Position numbers and translations under genes: made by a program
Shown: one piece after another, positions 45,801-54,446 of the stretch
How the letters are laid out: every line of letters begins with the position of its first letter
Position numbering within the stretch: position 1 is the first letter of the stretch
Assembly (NCBI RefSeq): GCF_900119735.1
Contig: NZ_FPJW01000008.1
Span: 1-64,000, forward strand
Length of the DNA stretch: 64,000 nt
Source of the DNA: Marinospirillum alkaliphilum DSM 21637
GTDB taxonomy: Bacteria > Pseudomonadota > Gammaproteobacteria > Pseudomonadales > Halomonadaceae
Reading direction: 5' to 3'
The notes under the pieces: generated by a model
Told to the model about the DNA's origin: nothing
What the model saw: the letters and a program-made list of their open reading frames with translations, nothing else
Database searches by the model: none

Positions 45801-47712
45801 GGAAGGTGTCCTTGATCTGAGCCAGATCCAGTGAGTCATTGCCTTTCAGTGCCAGGTTCAGTGAAAAGTCATGCATCCAGCAGGTTTCGCCGTCACGGAT
45901 GATTTCGTAGGGGCGCTCTCCCAGTACTTTCAGGCCGAGGTTTTCCAGCACCGGCAGCACGTCGGACAGCAGCAGCGGCTGGCCTTTCTGGTACAGCTTG
46001 AAGCGCAACTGGTCGGCTTCTTCCAGGGTGCGGTACAGGCTCAGGGCAATGACCTTGCCATCTTTCAGCATTTCAAAATGGTTGATGTCATTCACGGCAT
46101 GGCGCGGGGTGAAGTCTTCACAATAGGCCGCAGAAAAACCATCCCGGTACAGGCGAATCAACTGGTTGGCCTGTTCCTCTCCCTGGATTTCGGACAGGGC
46201 TGAATAAAGGCTGTCATTCCAGGAGCGAGTGACCTGGATGATGCGTTGTTCAATTTCTTTCAGGTCGTAGTCCACCGCTTCATCCTTGCGGAAACGCAGG
46301 ATGAACTGGGTGCGACACAGCACCGACTCGGAGAAGTAGGTGGTGAACTCAATGAAGTCGGCATCCAGGGCTTCACACAAGACCTTCTGGGTCTTGCGGC
46401 GCAGTTCAGTGCTGTAAATATCACGTGGTACATACACCAGCGCTGAATAGAGTTTGCCGTAACTGTCCTTGCGGATAAAAACGCGTACCTTGCGGCGCTC
46501 ACGCAGGTTAAAGATGCCCAGCGCAGTGCTGGTCAGTTCATCCAGATCAATCTGGAACAGGTCATCACGAGGGTAAACATCCAGCAGTTGCATCAGCTGG
46601 CGGCCGTTGTGGGTGGAGGGCACCATGCCAATACGCTCCATCACCGCCCGTACCTTCTGGCGCAATACCGGAATGTCACGCGGGGTCTGGTTATAAACCG
46701 CAGAGGTGTAAAGCCCCATGAAACGCTGTTCACCAATGATCTGCCCCTGGCTATCAAAGGTTTTGATGCTGATGTAATCGGGGTGAGCTGGTCGGTGCAC
46801 GCGGGCGGCAGCCGGTGCCTTGGCAAAACTCAGCAGATCGGGGATCAGGATGAAGTTGTGATGGCTCGGATCACTTTCCGGCACACAGCGGGCTGCCGGA
46901 TTGTCCGGCAGTTTCAGCAGCCCCAGCTCGGAACCCTTGACCTTGCAGAGCTGGCGAATGCCATCCTGATCTTCAAGGCGGTATTCGTCATAACCCAGGA
47001 AGGTGAAGTGATTGTCGGCCAGCCACTCAAAAAACAATGCGGCTTCGTCCAGTGCACTGGCATCCAGCGCTTTTGCCAGTTTTTTCTGCAGCGGCTTGCC
47101 TGCCAGGATTTTACTGCACTCCAGGGCCTTGTTACGCATGGCGGCAAAGTCTTCCACTGCCGTGCGCACTTCAGTCAGCACGTCCAGCAGGCCATCACGC
47201 AGTTCATGGCGCTCCTTGTCATCACTGATGCGATCCACTTCGATCAGGATCAGGGATTCAGGTAACAGCTTTTCAGCATCAGCACGTCCGACCTGTTGCA
47301 GCAGTCCCTTGTTGTTACGCTGGCAACCGAAAATGGCATTGTGAATGGTGTGTACGGTCAGGTTGCGGCGGTTCAGCTCCATGCGCAGGGAATCGACCAG
47401 AAACGGCATGTCGGGATTCAGCACCTGGATCAGGGTATGGGAAGATTGCCAGCCGTGTTTTTCAAAATCCGGGTTGAAGACTTCCAGTCGGGGGGCGCCC
47501 TTTTTGTATTCCTGCAGGAAGTTCCACAGGGACAGGGTGGTGCCATAAAAGGTTTCTTCCGGCCAGAGTGCCAACTCATCCACTGCGGCATTTTCATAAA
47601 GTTGTGAGGCAAAGCTGATCACCTGGTCACAGGTGCTTTCCGGCAGGTGTTTGCTCAGGGGTTGTTTCAGTGTTCCGATCAGTTCCCGTAATGCGGTCTG
47701 CATTTTTTGCAT
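42868..47712 (-). CDS. gdhB: NAD-specific glutamate dehydrogenase, 180-kDa type
   Basis: A 1614-residue enzyme, matching Pseudomonas GdhB in length; it converts glutamate to 2-oxoglutarate and ammonia. The N-terminal about 700 residues hold ACT-like regulatory modules ([40 protein letters not shown]). The catalytic core about residues 800-1250 has [20 protein letters not shown] with substrate-binding residues, [15 protein letters not shown] with the catalytic Lys, [18 protein letters not shown], and [18 protein letters not shown]. The C-terminal about 350 residues are helical. AGGAG five bases before the first ATG decides the start over a second ATG nine bases later. It is divergent from the MoxR operon. 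Such large enzymes are often arginine-activated. Confidence 0.96.
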   Translation of the reverse strand: [1614 protein letters not shown]

Positions 47713-47804
47713 GTTAGCTCCTGATGCCTGTTTTGTTGTTCCGCTCTGGTCAGCTGTTACAATCAGACGCCTGATTCACTCCGGAATCAAGTGTTCATGC
47801 CAGC

Positions 47805-47816
47805 CCGGTATACCGG
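47805..47816. promoter_or_regulatory. 12-bp palindrome in the gdhB/moxR divergent region
   Basis: CCGGTATACCGG is fully self-complementary. It lies 93 bases upstream of gdhB and 59 bases before moxR, so an operator is possible. No known binding protein matches it confidently. The rest of the 162-base gap shows no clear promoter. Confidence 0.35.
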
Positions 47817-47874
47817 ATGCTGTTGTAGCAAGTTTACCCGGCTGATTGTTAGTTAAGAGGATAGACCAGAGCTG

Positions 47875-48834
47875 ATGAGTGTCCATGCCCGTTTTATACA
47901 GCTTCATGAACAGCTGAGCCGTTCGGTGATTGGTCAGCAAGCCCTGACTGAACGTTTGTTGGTGGTTTTGCTGGCGGATGGTCATCTGCTGGTGGAAGGT
48001 GCACCGGGGTTGGCCAAAACGCGAGCCATCCAGTCATTGGCCCGGCAACTGGAGGTGAGTTTTCAGCGCATTCAGTTCACTCCGGACCTGTTGCCGGCTG
48101 ATCTGACCGGTACGGAAGTGTTTCGTCCGCAGACCGGTGAGTTTGCCTTTCGTCCCGGCCCCTTGTTCAGCCACTTTGTGCTGGCCGATGAAATCAACCG
48201 GGCACCGGCCAAGGTGCAGTCAGCCCTGTTGGAAGCCATGGCTGAACGTCAGGTGACTGCCGGTGGCAAAACCCGCCCCTTGCCGGAGGTGTTTCTGGTG
48301 ATGGCCACCCAGAACCCGCTGGAGCAGGAAGGTACTTACCCCTTGCCGGAAGCTCAGCTGGATCGTTTTCTGCTGCATGCCTGGGTGGGTTATCCGGATG
48401 CTGAGCAGGAACTGGCCATCATGCGTCTGGTGCGCAGTGAGCAACAGGTTCAGCCTGCTGCCACTGAGTCGCCATTAACTCGTGACGCAATACTGGAGGC
48501 ACGCCGTGCCGTGCAGCAGGTGCATCTGGCAGAGCCGCTGGAGCGTTACATTGTGGATCTGGTACAGGCCACCCGTCATGCCGGGCGTTATGATGCTCAG
48601 CTGGGCCGTTACATTCAACTGGGTGCCAGCCCGCGTGCCTGCCTGGCACTGGATCGTTGTGCCCGTGCCCGTGCATGGTTAAAAGGGCGGCAGGAGGTAT
48701 TGCCGGAAGATATCCGTGAGCTGGCGCCGGATGTGCTGCGCCATCGCTTGTTATTAAGTTATGAAGCGGATGCCGAAGCCGTGCGTGCGGATGCTGTGAT
48801 TCAGCGCCTGCTGAGTCTGGTGGCACTGGCATGA
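47875..48834 (+). CDS. MoxR family AAA+ ATPase
   Basis: A 319-residue AAA+ ATPase. Walker A GAPGLAKT at about 42-49, Walker B FVLADEINRAP at about 101-111, sensor 1 ATQNPLEQEGTYPLPEAQLD, and the C-terminal lid. MoxR proteins act as chaperones for VWA-domain partners, which follow here in the same operon. The stop overlaps the DUF58 start as ATGA. Divergent from gdhB. Confidence 0.95.
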   Translation: MSVHARFIQLHEQLSRSVIGQQALTERLLVVLLADGHLLVEGAPGLAKTRAIQSLARQLEVSFQRIQFTPDLLPADLTGTEVFRPQTGEFAFRPGPLFSHFVLADEINRAPAKVQSALLEAMAERQVTAGGKTRPLPEVFLVMATQNPLEQEGTYPLPEAQLDRFLLHAWVGYPDAEQELAIMRLVRSEQQVQPAATESPLTRDAILEARRAVQQVHLAEPLERYIVDLVQATRHAGRYDAQLGRYIQLGASPRACLALDRCARARAWLKGRQEVLPEDIRELAPDVLRHRLLLSYEADAEAVRADAVIQRLLSLVALA

Positions 48835-49742
48835 CACTGGCACTGCAGGTGACGCTGGCCGAGCTGCAGGGGTTGCAGGCCGCAGCCCGTCACCTGCAGC
48901 TGGATCAGCTCTACCGGCGTGGGCATCAGGCCAGCAGTGGTCATGCCGGGCCGCGCACCGGGCGTGGTCTGGAGTTTCGGGAAATCCGCAGTTACCAACC
49001 TGGTGATGATCTACGTTATCTGGATTGGAAGGTCACTGCACGGCGGGGTGAACCCTATACCCGTACCTTTCATGAAGAGCATCGTCGCCCTTTGATGTTG
49101 TTTGTGGATCTGGCATCACAACTGCAGTTTGGTCAGGCGGGCAGCAAGGCAGTGCTGGCTGCCAGGGTGGCCGGGTTGCTGGGCTGGTCGGCGCTGCAGG
49201 GCAAGGATCAGGTCGGTGGCTGGATTGAAACTGACCAGCAGCGTTACTGGCAGGCGCCGGTGGATCGGCCCCAGACCTACAGCCCCTGGCTGGCCCGGCT
49301 GGCAGACTGTACTGCGCAACTGGCGGACATGCAGTTGCGGCCAGCGGGTCAGTTGGATGCTGCGCTGGATGCCTTTGCCCGGCGTTTGCCGCGTGGCAGT
49401 CTGGTGATGCTGATCAGTGATTTTGTCGGCTGGCAGTCTGCTGTTCTGCTGAAACAACTGGTTCGACGTCATCCGGTTCAGGTACTGCATTTGACCGATC
49501 CGCTGGACCACACCCTGCCTGCTGATGCCGGGCCTGTGTGGCTGAACGGCCAGTTTGAAAGGGTCAGCAAACACCTGCAGCAGCAGTGGTCTGAAGCTTT
49601 TCATGCCCGTCAACAGGCACTGCGACAGGCACTGGGGCAGAGTGGAAGCTACCTGCAACTGGATACCAGTAGTGGATCAAACTGGATGGAGCAGCTTTTT
49701 TCACGTCAAAGTTACCCTCAAACAACAGGAATCTTTGCATAA
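48831..49742 (+). CDS. DUF58 domain protein of the MoxR operon
   Basis: A 303-residue DUF58 protein. The family core RGLEFREIRSYQPGDDLRYL followed by DWKVTARRGEPYTRTFHEEH is at about 44-84, and the rest forms a degenerate VWA-like fold (LMLFVDLASQLQFG, LVMLISDFVGWQ). DUF58 genes almost always follow moxR. There is no membrane helix, in contrast to other Bat proteins. It overlaps moxR by four bases; DUF4381 begins 49 bases later. Confidence 0.93.
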   Translation: MTLALQVTLAELQGLQAAARHLQLDQLYRRGHQASSGHAGPRTGRGLEFREIRSYQPGDDLRYLDWKVTARRGEPYTRTFHEEHRRPLMLFVDLASQLQFGQAGSKAVLAARVAGLLGWSALQGKDQVGGWIETDQQRYWQAPVDRPQTYSPWLARLADCTAQLADMQLRPAGQLDAALDAFARRLPRGSLVMLISDFVGWQSAVLLKQLVRRHPVQVLHLTDPLDHTLPADAGPVWLNGQFERVSKHLQQQWSEAFHARQQALRQALGQSGSYLQLDTSSGSNWMEQLFSRQSYPQTTGIFA

Positions 49743-49791
49743 ACAAGGTAGAATATCCGCCTTACCGCAGGGACTGACAAAATATCCAGCC

Positions 49792-50277
49792 ATGAATCTT
49801 GAAGAACTGAAACAACGCATTGCCCCTCTTGTTCCTCCGCAAGTACCCGATGCCTGGCCACCTCAGCCCTGGTTGCTGGCGGTACTGGGTGGCCTGTTGC
49901 TGCTGCTGGTGTTGCTGGTGTTGCTGCGCTGGTACCGGCGTACCCATGTGCGGCGTTATGCCTATCGTGAGCTGGAAGCCATTCAGCAGCGTTATAGTGA
50001 TACCCGGGACGCCCAGCGTTACCTCTATGAATTGAATCTGCTGCTGCGCCGCATTGCGGTGCGTAATTTCCGTCGTGAAAAGGTGGCGGCCCTGACCGGT
50101 GAAGACTGGCTGGATTTTCTGGATTGGAGCCGCGGTCGCAAGCGGGGTGATGATCCGGGTTTCCGGGAAGGCAGTGGTCGGGTGCTGGCCTGGGGAGCCT
50201 ACAAGGCCGAGCCGGATCACTTTGATGCTGACAAGTTGCAGCGCCTGGTTCGGGCATGGATACGTCGGCAAACCTGA
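49792..50277 (+). CDS. DUF4381 membrane protein
   Basis: A 161-residue protein with one N-terminal-region membrane helix (about 25-50; LAVLGGLLLLLVLLVLLRWY) and a cytoplasmic helical domain (LNLLLRRIAVRNFRREKVAA, LTGEDWLDFLD). This is DUF4381, found between DUF58 and VWA genes in gammaproteobacterial MoxR operons. Start at 49792 gives the family N terminus LEELKQRIAPL; the frame is open upstream but inside the DUF58 gene. The 3' end overlaps the VWA gene by 22 bases. Function unknown, presumed part of the Bat-like complex. Confidence 0.88.
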   Translation: MNLEELKQRIAPLVPPQVPDAWPPQPWLLAVLGGLLLLLVLLVLLRWYRRTHVRRYAYRELEAIQQRYSDTRDAQRYLYELNLLLRRIAVRNFRREKVAALTGEDWLDFLDWSRGRKRGDDPGFREGSGRVLAWGAYKAEPDHFDADKLQRLVRAWIRRQT

Positions 50278-51254
50278 CGCTGGTCTGGCCCTGGGCACTG
50301 GCACTGGCCGGTCTGCCCTGGCTGTTGCATCGCTGGCTTCGAGCTGGAGCCGGTGCAGCCCCTGATGTAACCCCCAAGACAGGTCAATCCGCATTAAAAC
50401 TTCCGCTGGCCAATCTGCCGGTGTCTGCTGCTGAGGCTGTCACTGGTGGGGTCAGGCGGCGGCTTGACTGGCGTTTGCTGATCTGGCTGTTGCTGGTGCT
50501 GGCGCTGGCGCGCCCTGAATGGCGTCATGCCGAGCTGGAAATCAATCGTCACAGTCGTCAGCTGATGCTGGTGGTGGATATCTCCGGCAGCATGAATGAG
50601 TTGATGCAGGGGCGTACCCGGCTGGATCAGGTGCGCCAGGTGGTGCGCTCTTTTGTGAATGGCCGCCCGGATGATCGCATGGGTCTGGTGGTGTTTGGTG
50701 GCCAGTCTTATCTTTATGTTCCCAAAACCCTCGATCATGCCCTGTTGCTGCAGCAGTTGCAGGGTTTGCAGCCGGGCATGGCCGGCCCTGGTACAGCGAT
50801 TGGTGATGCAGTGGGCCTGGCAGTACGCAGTCTGCGTCAGACCGAAGGAGAGGCAGCGATCCTGCTGCTGACGGATGGTGCCAACAATGCCGGACAGCTC
50901 AGTCCGGTGCAGGCACTGGCGATGGCCGAAGCTTCCGGCATCCGCACCCATCTGATTGTGGTGGACCTCAATCCCGAGCCAGACATGGCTTCAGCCATCC
51001 GTCAGACCGGTGGTGAAGTTTTCAGTGCTTTTTCACGACGGGAGCTGGAGCAGGTTTACGCGCAGATCAACCATCTGGAACCCCAGACCCGTGTGGAACG
51101 CTTTAATCCCTCTCAATCCCTCGCGCACTGGCCGTTGCTGCTGGCGCTGTTGATTGCGCTGTTGCTGGTCTGGTCTGGAAAAGGAAACAGTGCAAAAAAA
51201 AGTGGATGGAGCCACCCATCACTGAGCGGGTTAAAAAGGCGTAGCCGCTCATGA
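50256..51254 (+). CDS. VWA domain membrane protein (BatA-like)
   Basis: A 332-residue protein with an N-terminal helix (WPWALALAGLPWLLHRWLR), a second helix (about 72-84), a VWA domain, and a C-terminal helix (LLLALLIALLLVW). The metal-dependent adhesion site is intact: D108-I-S-G-S112 in VVDISGSMNELM, the Thr in GPGTAIGDA, and the Asp in LLTDGANNAGQ. It is thus the metal-binding VWA partner of MoxR, with the domain facing the periplasm. The stop overlaps the next gene's start (ATGA). Confidence 0.93.
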   Translation: MDTSANLTLVWPWALALAGLPWLLHRWLRAGAGAAPDVTPKTGQSALKLPLANLPVSAAEAVTGGVRRRLDWRLLIWLLLVLALARPEWRHAELEINRHSRQLMLVVDISGSMNELMQGRTRLDQVRQVVRSFVNGRPDDRMGLVVFGGQSYLYVPKTLDHALLLQQLQGLQPGMAGPGTAIGDAVGLAVRSLRQTEGEAAILLLTDGANNAGQLSPVQALAMAEASGIRTHLIVVDLNPEPDMASAIRQTGGEVFSAFSRRELEQVYAQINHLEPQTRVERFNPSQSLAHWPLLLALLIALLLVWSGKGNSAKKSGWSHPSLSGLKRRSRS

Positions 51255-52867
51255 ATGAATTCATTGCCCGTCCATTATTGCTGTTACTGGCACCCCTGAT
51301 CTATTGGCTGGTGCTGCGACTGGTTCATTCACAACAACAGACGGGTGGCTGGGAGAAAATCCTGCCACCGGAACTGGCTGCACGCCTGTTGCTGGCGGCA
51401 CAACAGCAAAGCGGCAGTGCTCAGCTTCTGATCGCTCCGCGACTGATGGCCGGACTGTTGGCTTTGCTGTTGACACTGGCACTGTCCGGTCCGGGTTATA
51501 CCCTGCCTTCAGACAACCTGACCCAGCCGCGTCAGGAACTGGTGATTCTGCAGCAACTGTCCCCACCAATACGTGGCACTGCGGATGCCCATCGCTGGCT
51601 GGAACTGAGCCAGCGTTTGCTGGTACCCCTGCTGAACAGCCGTGAGCAAGGGCAGACGGCACTGATTTTTTATGCCGGCAGTGCTCATCTGGCCAGTCCG
51701 ATGACCGAGGATGCGGCAACCCTGCGTCAGTTGCTCAGTCTGACTCATCCCAGTGTGATGCCCCGCGCTGGGCAACAGCCGGAAGCAGCCTTCCGGTTGG
51801 CGGCCACAACCGGGCAACTGGCGGCAGACCCTCGCCTGTCGGGCAGCCTGCAGTGGCTGTGGCTGACACCGGTACTGCCTTCCACGGCAGAGATGCAGCG
51901 TCTGATGCGCCTGATGCCAGACCGGGTGGATGCCCTGGTGCTGGTCTGGCTGGATGCCACACCGGCAGACGCGCAGGCACAGCAACAGCAGTGGCAGGAG
52001 TTTGACCGCCTGCAACTGCTGCACTCCCAACAGGCTGCTGCCCGGCTGCAGCAAATCAATCAGTCTGCAGCCGGCGCAGCAGTGGTGGCTGCCGGTGTTC
52101 CGTTGTTTCGGGAGCTGGGGCACTGGCTGCTGTTGCCGGGTCTGTTACTGCTGGCTTGGCATGCAACAGGTCAGCCTTTGCCACGGGGCTGGACAGAAAA
52201 AATAAGGTATAGCCTGTTGCCAGGTATGGTGTTGTTGCTGTGTGCAGGTTTTTTAATGCCGCGACCATTACTGGCAGGCGGGCCTTTTAACAAGGATTAT
52301 CGTGCCTGGCAGGCCTTGCAGCAGCAACAGCCAGCCAGGGCCTTGCAACAGGCTCGCAGCAATGAACTGAAAGGTCATGCGCTGTTTGAGTTGCAGCGTT
52401 ATGTTGAGGCGGCAGAGGCATTTGTTCTGGCTGCCGCTGAAGTCGAAACCGGCAAACGTCAGGCTGATCTGCTGTTTAATGCCGGTACCAGCTTGTTATT
52501 GGCCGCAGAAGTGGAGCGCGCACTGGTGCTGTTGCGTCAGGTGGAGCTGCTGCAACCGCAGCGCATTGAACCCTGCATCAACCGTGTGCTGGCAGAGGCC
52601 CTTCTGGCGCAACAACCCCTGCCGGATCAGCAAGCCTTGCAACAGGCCTGCAGTGGTGGCAGTGAGCGGCAGCCGGAAGCCGGTGATAGCGGGGAGGCCG
52701 ATTCACAGACCCAGCCTCAGCCATGGCAGCCCCGCCGTCAGGCCAGCTGTCCCGGTTGTACACCGCTGGACGACGTCCAGGAGCAGCAGCTGGAACAATT
52801 GCAGGAAGACCCCTGGCGGCTGTTGCGTTTGCGCTTTCAGACTGAACTGCGGGAGCAGCAACCATGA
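51251..52867 (+). CDS. VWA-like/TPR membrane protein (BatB/BatC-like) with degenerate MIDAS
   Basis: A 538-residue protein: two N-terminal helices, a VWA-like region (about 95-285), two helices (about 287-345; LGHWLLLPGLLLLAWHA, LLPGMVLLLCAGFLM) and a TPR-rich tail (about 355-460; LKGHALFELQRYVEAAEAFV, LLFNAGTSLLLAAEVERALV). Where the sister protein has DISGS, this one has LVILQQLSPPI, and no DGxN-type second motif is seen, so metal binding is unlikely. The last about 60 residues are Q-rich with a CPGCTPLDD motif. It overlaps both neighbours by four bases. Confidence 0.85.
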   Translation: MNEFIARPLLLLLAPLIYWLVLRLVHSQQQTGGWEKILPPELAARLLLAAQQQSGSAQLLIAPRLMAGLLALLLTLALSGPGYTLPSDNLTQPRQELVILQQLSPPIRGTADAHRWLELSQRLLVPLLNSREQGQTALIFYAGSAHLASPMTEDAATLRQLLSLTHPSVMPRAGQQPEAAFRLAATTGQLAADPRLSGSLQWLWLTPVLPSTAEMQRLMRLMPDRVDALVLVWLDATPADAQAQQQQWQEFDRLQLLHSQQAAARLQQINQSAAGAAVVAAGVPLFRELGHWLLLPGLLLLAWHATGQPLPRGWTEKIRYSLLPGMVLLLCAGFLMPRPLLAGGPFNKDYRAWQALQQQQPARALQQARSNELKGHALFELQRYVEAAEAFVLAAAEVETGKRQADLLFNAGTSLLLAAEVERALVLLRQVELLQPQRIEPCINRVLAEALLAQQPLPDQQALQQACSGGSERQPEAGDSGEADSQTQPQPWQPRRQASCPGCTPLDDVQEQQLEQLQEDPWRLLRLRFQTELREQQP

Positions 52868-54216
52868 AGCGCTGGCTGAGCATCGGGTCAGCATTGCTTT
52901 TGCTGATCAGCCCGGCCGCCTGGGCGGTATTGCTGACGGTCAGTCAGCCACGCCTGACCGCTGGTGAAACCCTGGAGCTGCTGGTGGAAACCCGCAGCAG
53001 TCGCGAGCAGGCACCAACACTGATCTGGCCGGATGGCTGGAGCAGTCATTTTGAATTGCTGGAACAGACCCATCAGGTACAGCAGAGTGCCCGAGGGGAT
53101 TTCCAGCACCGCTGGCTGTTGTTGTTGCAGCATCGTCAGCCAGACAGCATCAGTCGTACCCTGTCCTTGCCGCCCTTGCGGGTGGATGGTCGTGCATCCC
53201 CGCCATTTGAAATCCTGATTGAAGCCGCCCGCCGACCTGCAGGAACGCCGGTTCAGACCCCGCGTCAACCACTGGAAATGCAGCATCGGGTGGATTTCAG
53301 CGAGGCCTATGTCGGTCAGACACTGCTTTATGAATTGTTGATTCGTTATCAGGGTTATCCGGTGGAGCCACGTCTGAGTCAACTGGAGGTCACCGGCGCT
53401 ACAGTACGTGAGTTGGGTGATGGGCGTGAACAGGGTTTCAGCCAGCGCGGTACCCGTTGGCAGGAAGCACGTTGGCAACACCTGATCCAGTTGCATGAAA
53501 CCAGCGCACAGGTACAACCCCGTTACTTCAGTGCCCGGCTGAACTTACCCGGCCAGAGTGACAGCCGCCGGTATGAAGCTGAAGTTGCTGCACTGCCCCT
53601 TCGGATACGCTCCATCCCGGCTGACTGGCCGACCGAGCGTGCCTGGTTACCGGCACTGGGTGCACAGCTGACGGTACAGGGTGTCAGTGCTTCACAACAA
53701 CTGGCTGCCGGTCAGGCACTGGAACTGCAAGTGGAGCTGGATGTGGTTGGGCAGCAGGCACGTAACCTGCCCCGTTTTGCCGGAGGTATGCAGGGGCAAT
53801 GGCGGGTGGAGCCACTGAGTGAAGAAATGCGGGATCGACTGGTGGATGGCTTACTGGTCGGTAGCCTGCGTCAGCGATTGTTGCTGCATCCTCAGGCATC
53901 GGGTCGTCTGGCACTGCCAGAACTGGCAGTGCACTGGTGGGATGTGCAGGCCCATCAACCCCGCGTGGTGCGCAAAACCTTGCCAGCCGTGCTGGTCCAG
54001 CCCGGTGCTGCTGAGGTGAGCGGTGTGCCTGAAACCCTGTCACCTGCTGGGCTGGACAGTGGTACACCACCACCGAACTGGAGTCGCCTGGTCTGGACCG
54101 GCCTGGCCGGATTGTTGTTGCTGGTTATCAGTGTCTTGCTGCTGGTGCTGGCACTGCGCCTTTTTAAACGCTGGTGGATTCGAGAGGAGGATGAGCTACC
54201 TCCCCTTAATCCATGA
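52864..54216 (+). CDS. batD: BatD-like protein
   Basis: A 450-residue exported membrane protein. A signal peptide (WLSIGSALLLLISPAAWA) leads into repeated beta-rich oxygen-tolerance (BatD) domains (RLTAGETLELLVETRSSREQ, and YVGQTLLYELLIRYQGYPVE) and a C-terminal helix (VWTGLAGLLLLVISVLLLVL) with a short basic tail. It closes the six-gene moxR operon. These operons are linked to envelope stress and aerotolerance in Bacteroides and Francisella, but the exact role in this group is unknown. No clear terminator follows. Confidence 0.88.
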   Translation: MKRWLSIGSALLLLISPAAWAVLLTVSQPRLTAGETLELLVETRSSREQAPTLIWPDGWSSHFELLEQTHQVQQSARGDFQHRWLLLLQHRQPDSISRTLSLPPLRVDGRASPPFEILIEAARRPAGTPVQTPRQPLEMQHRVDFSEAYVGQTLLYELLIRYQGYPVEPRLSQLEVTGATVRELGDGREQGFSQRGTRWQEARWQHLIQLHETSAQVQPRYFSARLNLPGQSDSRRYEAEVAALPLRIRSIPADWPTERAWLPALGAQLTVQGVSASQQLAAGQALELQVELDVVGQQARNLPRFAGGMQGQWRVEPLSEEMRDRLVDGLLVGSLRQRLLLHPQASGRLALPELAVHWWDVQAHQPRVVRKTLPAVLVQPGAAEVSGVPETLSPAGLDSGTPPPNWSRLVWTGLAGLLLLVISVLLLVLALRLFKRWWIREEDELPPLNP

Positions 54217-54446
54217 TTCATTAGTTTCACAGTCAGGCATGGCCAGGGCTTGCGCTCACCCGTGTGGCTTCGTAGACTCCTTGGTCGCCTTTTAGAAATC
54301 ATTACCATGATCACTGTCATGCAACAGCATCCAACAAACCAGGTTGCGGTGGCGTATTGCAGACCAACACCGAACGTTTGGAGAAGCTGTTTGGGCTTTA
54401 TTGCCAAAATGACCACACCGATCAAAACAGAAAAGGTGGGTAAAAT
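54217..54446. other. Intergenic region before the HEPN-RhuM islet
   Basis: 230 bases with no supported gene. Codon-like structure is lost and composition shifts to lower GC in its right half, which suggests the left boundary of inserted DNA. No insertion sequence, tRNA or direct repeat is recognisable. A promoter for the HEPN gene should lie here, and AAGGTGGG precedes its ATG. Short open frames on both strands show no family similarity I recognise. Confidence 0.45.
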
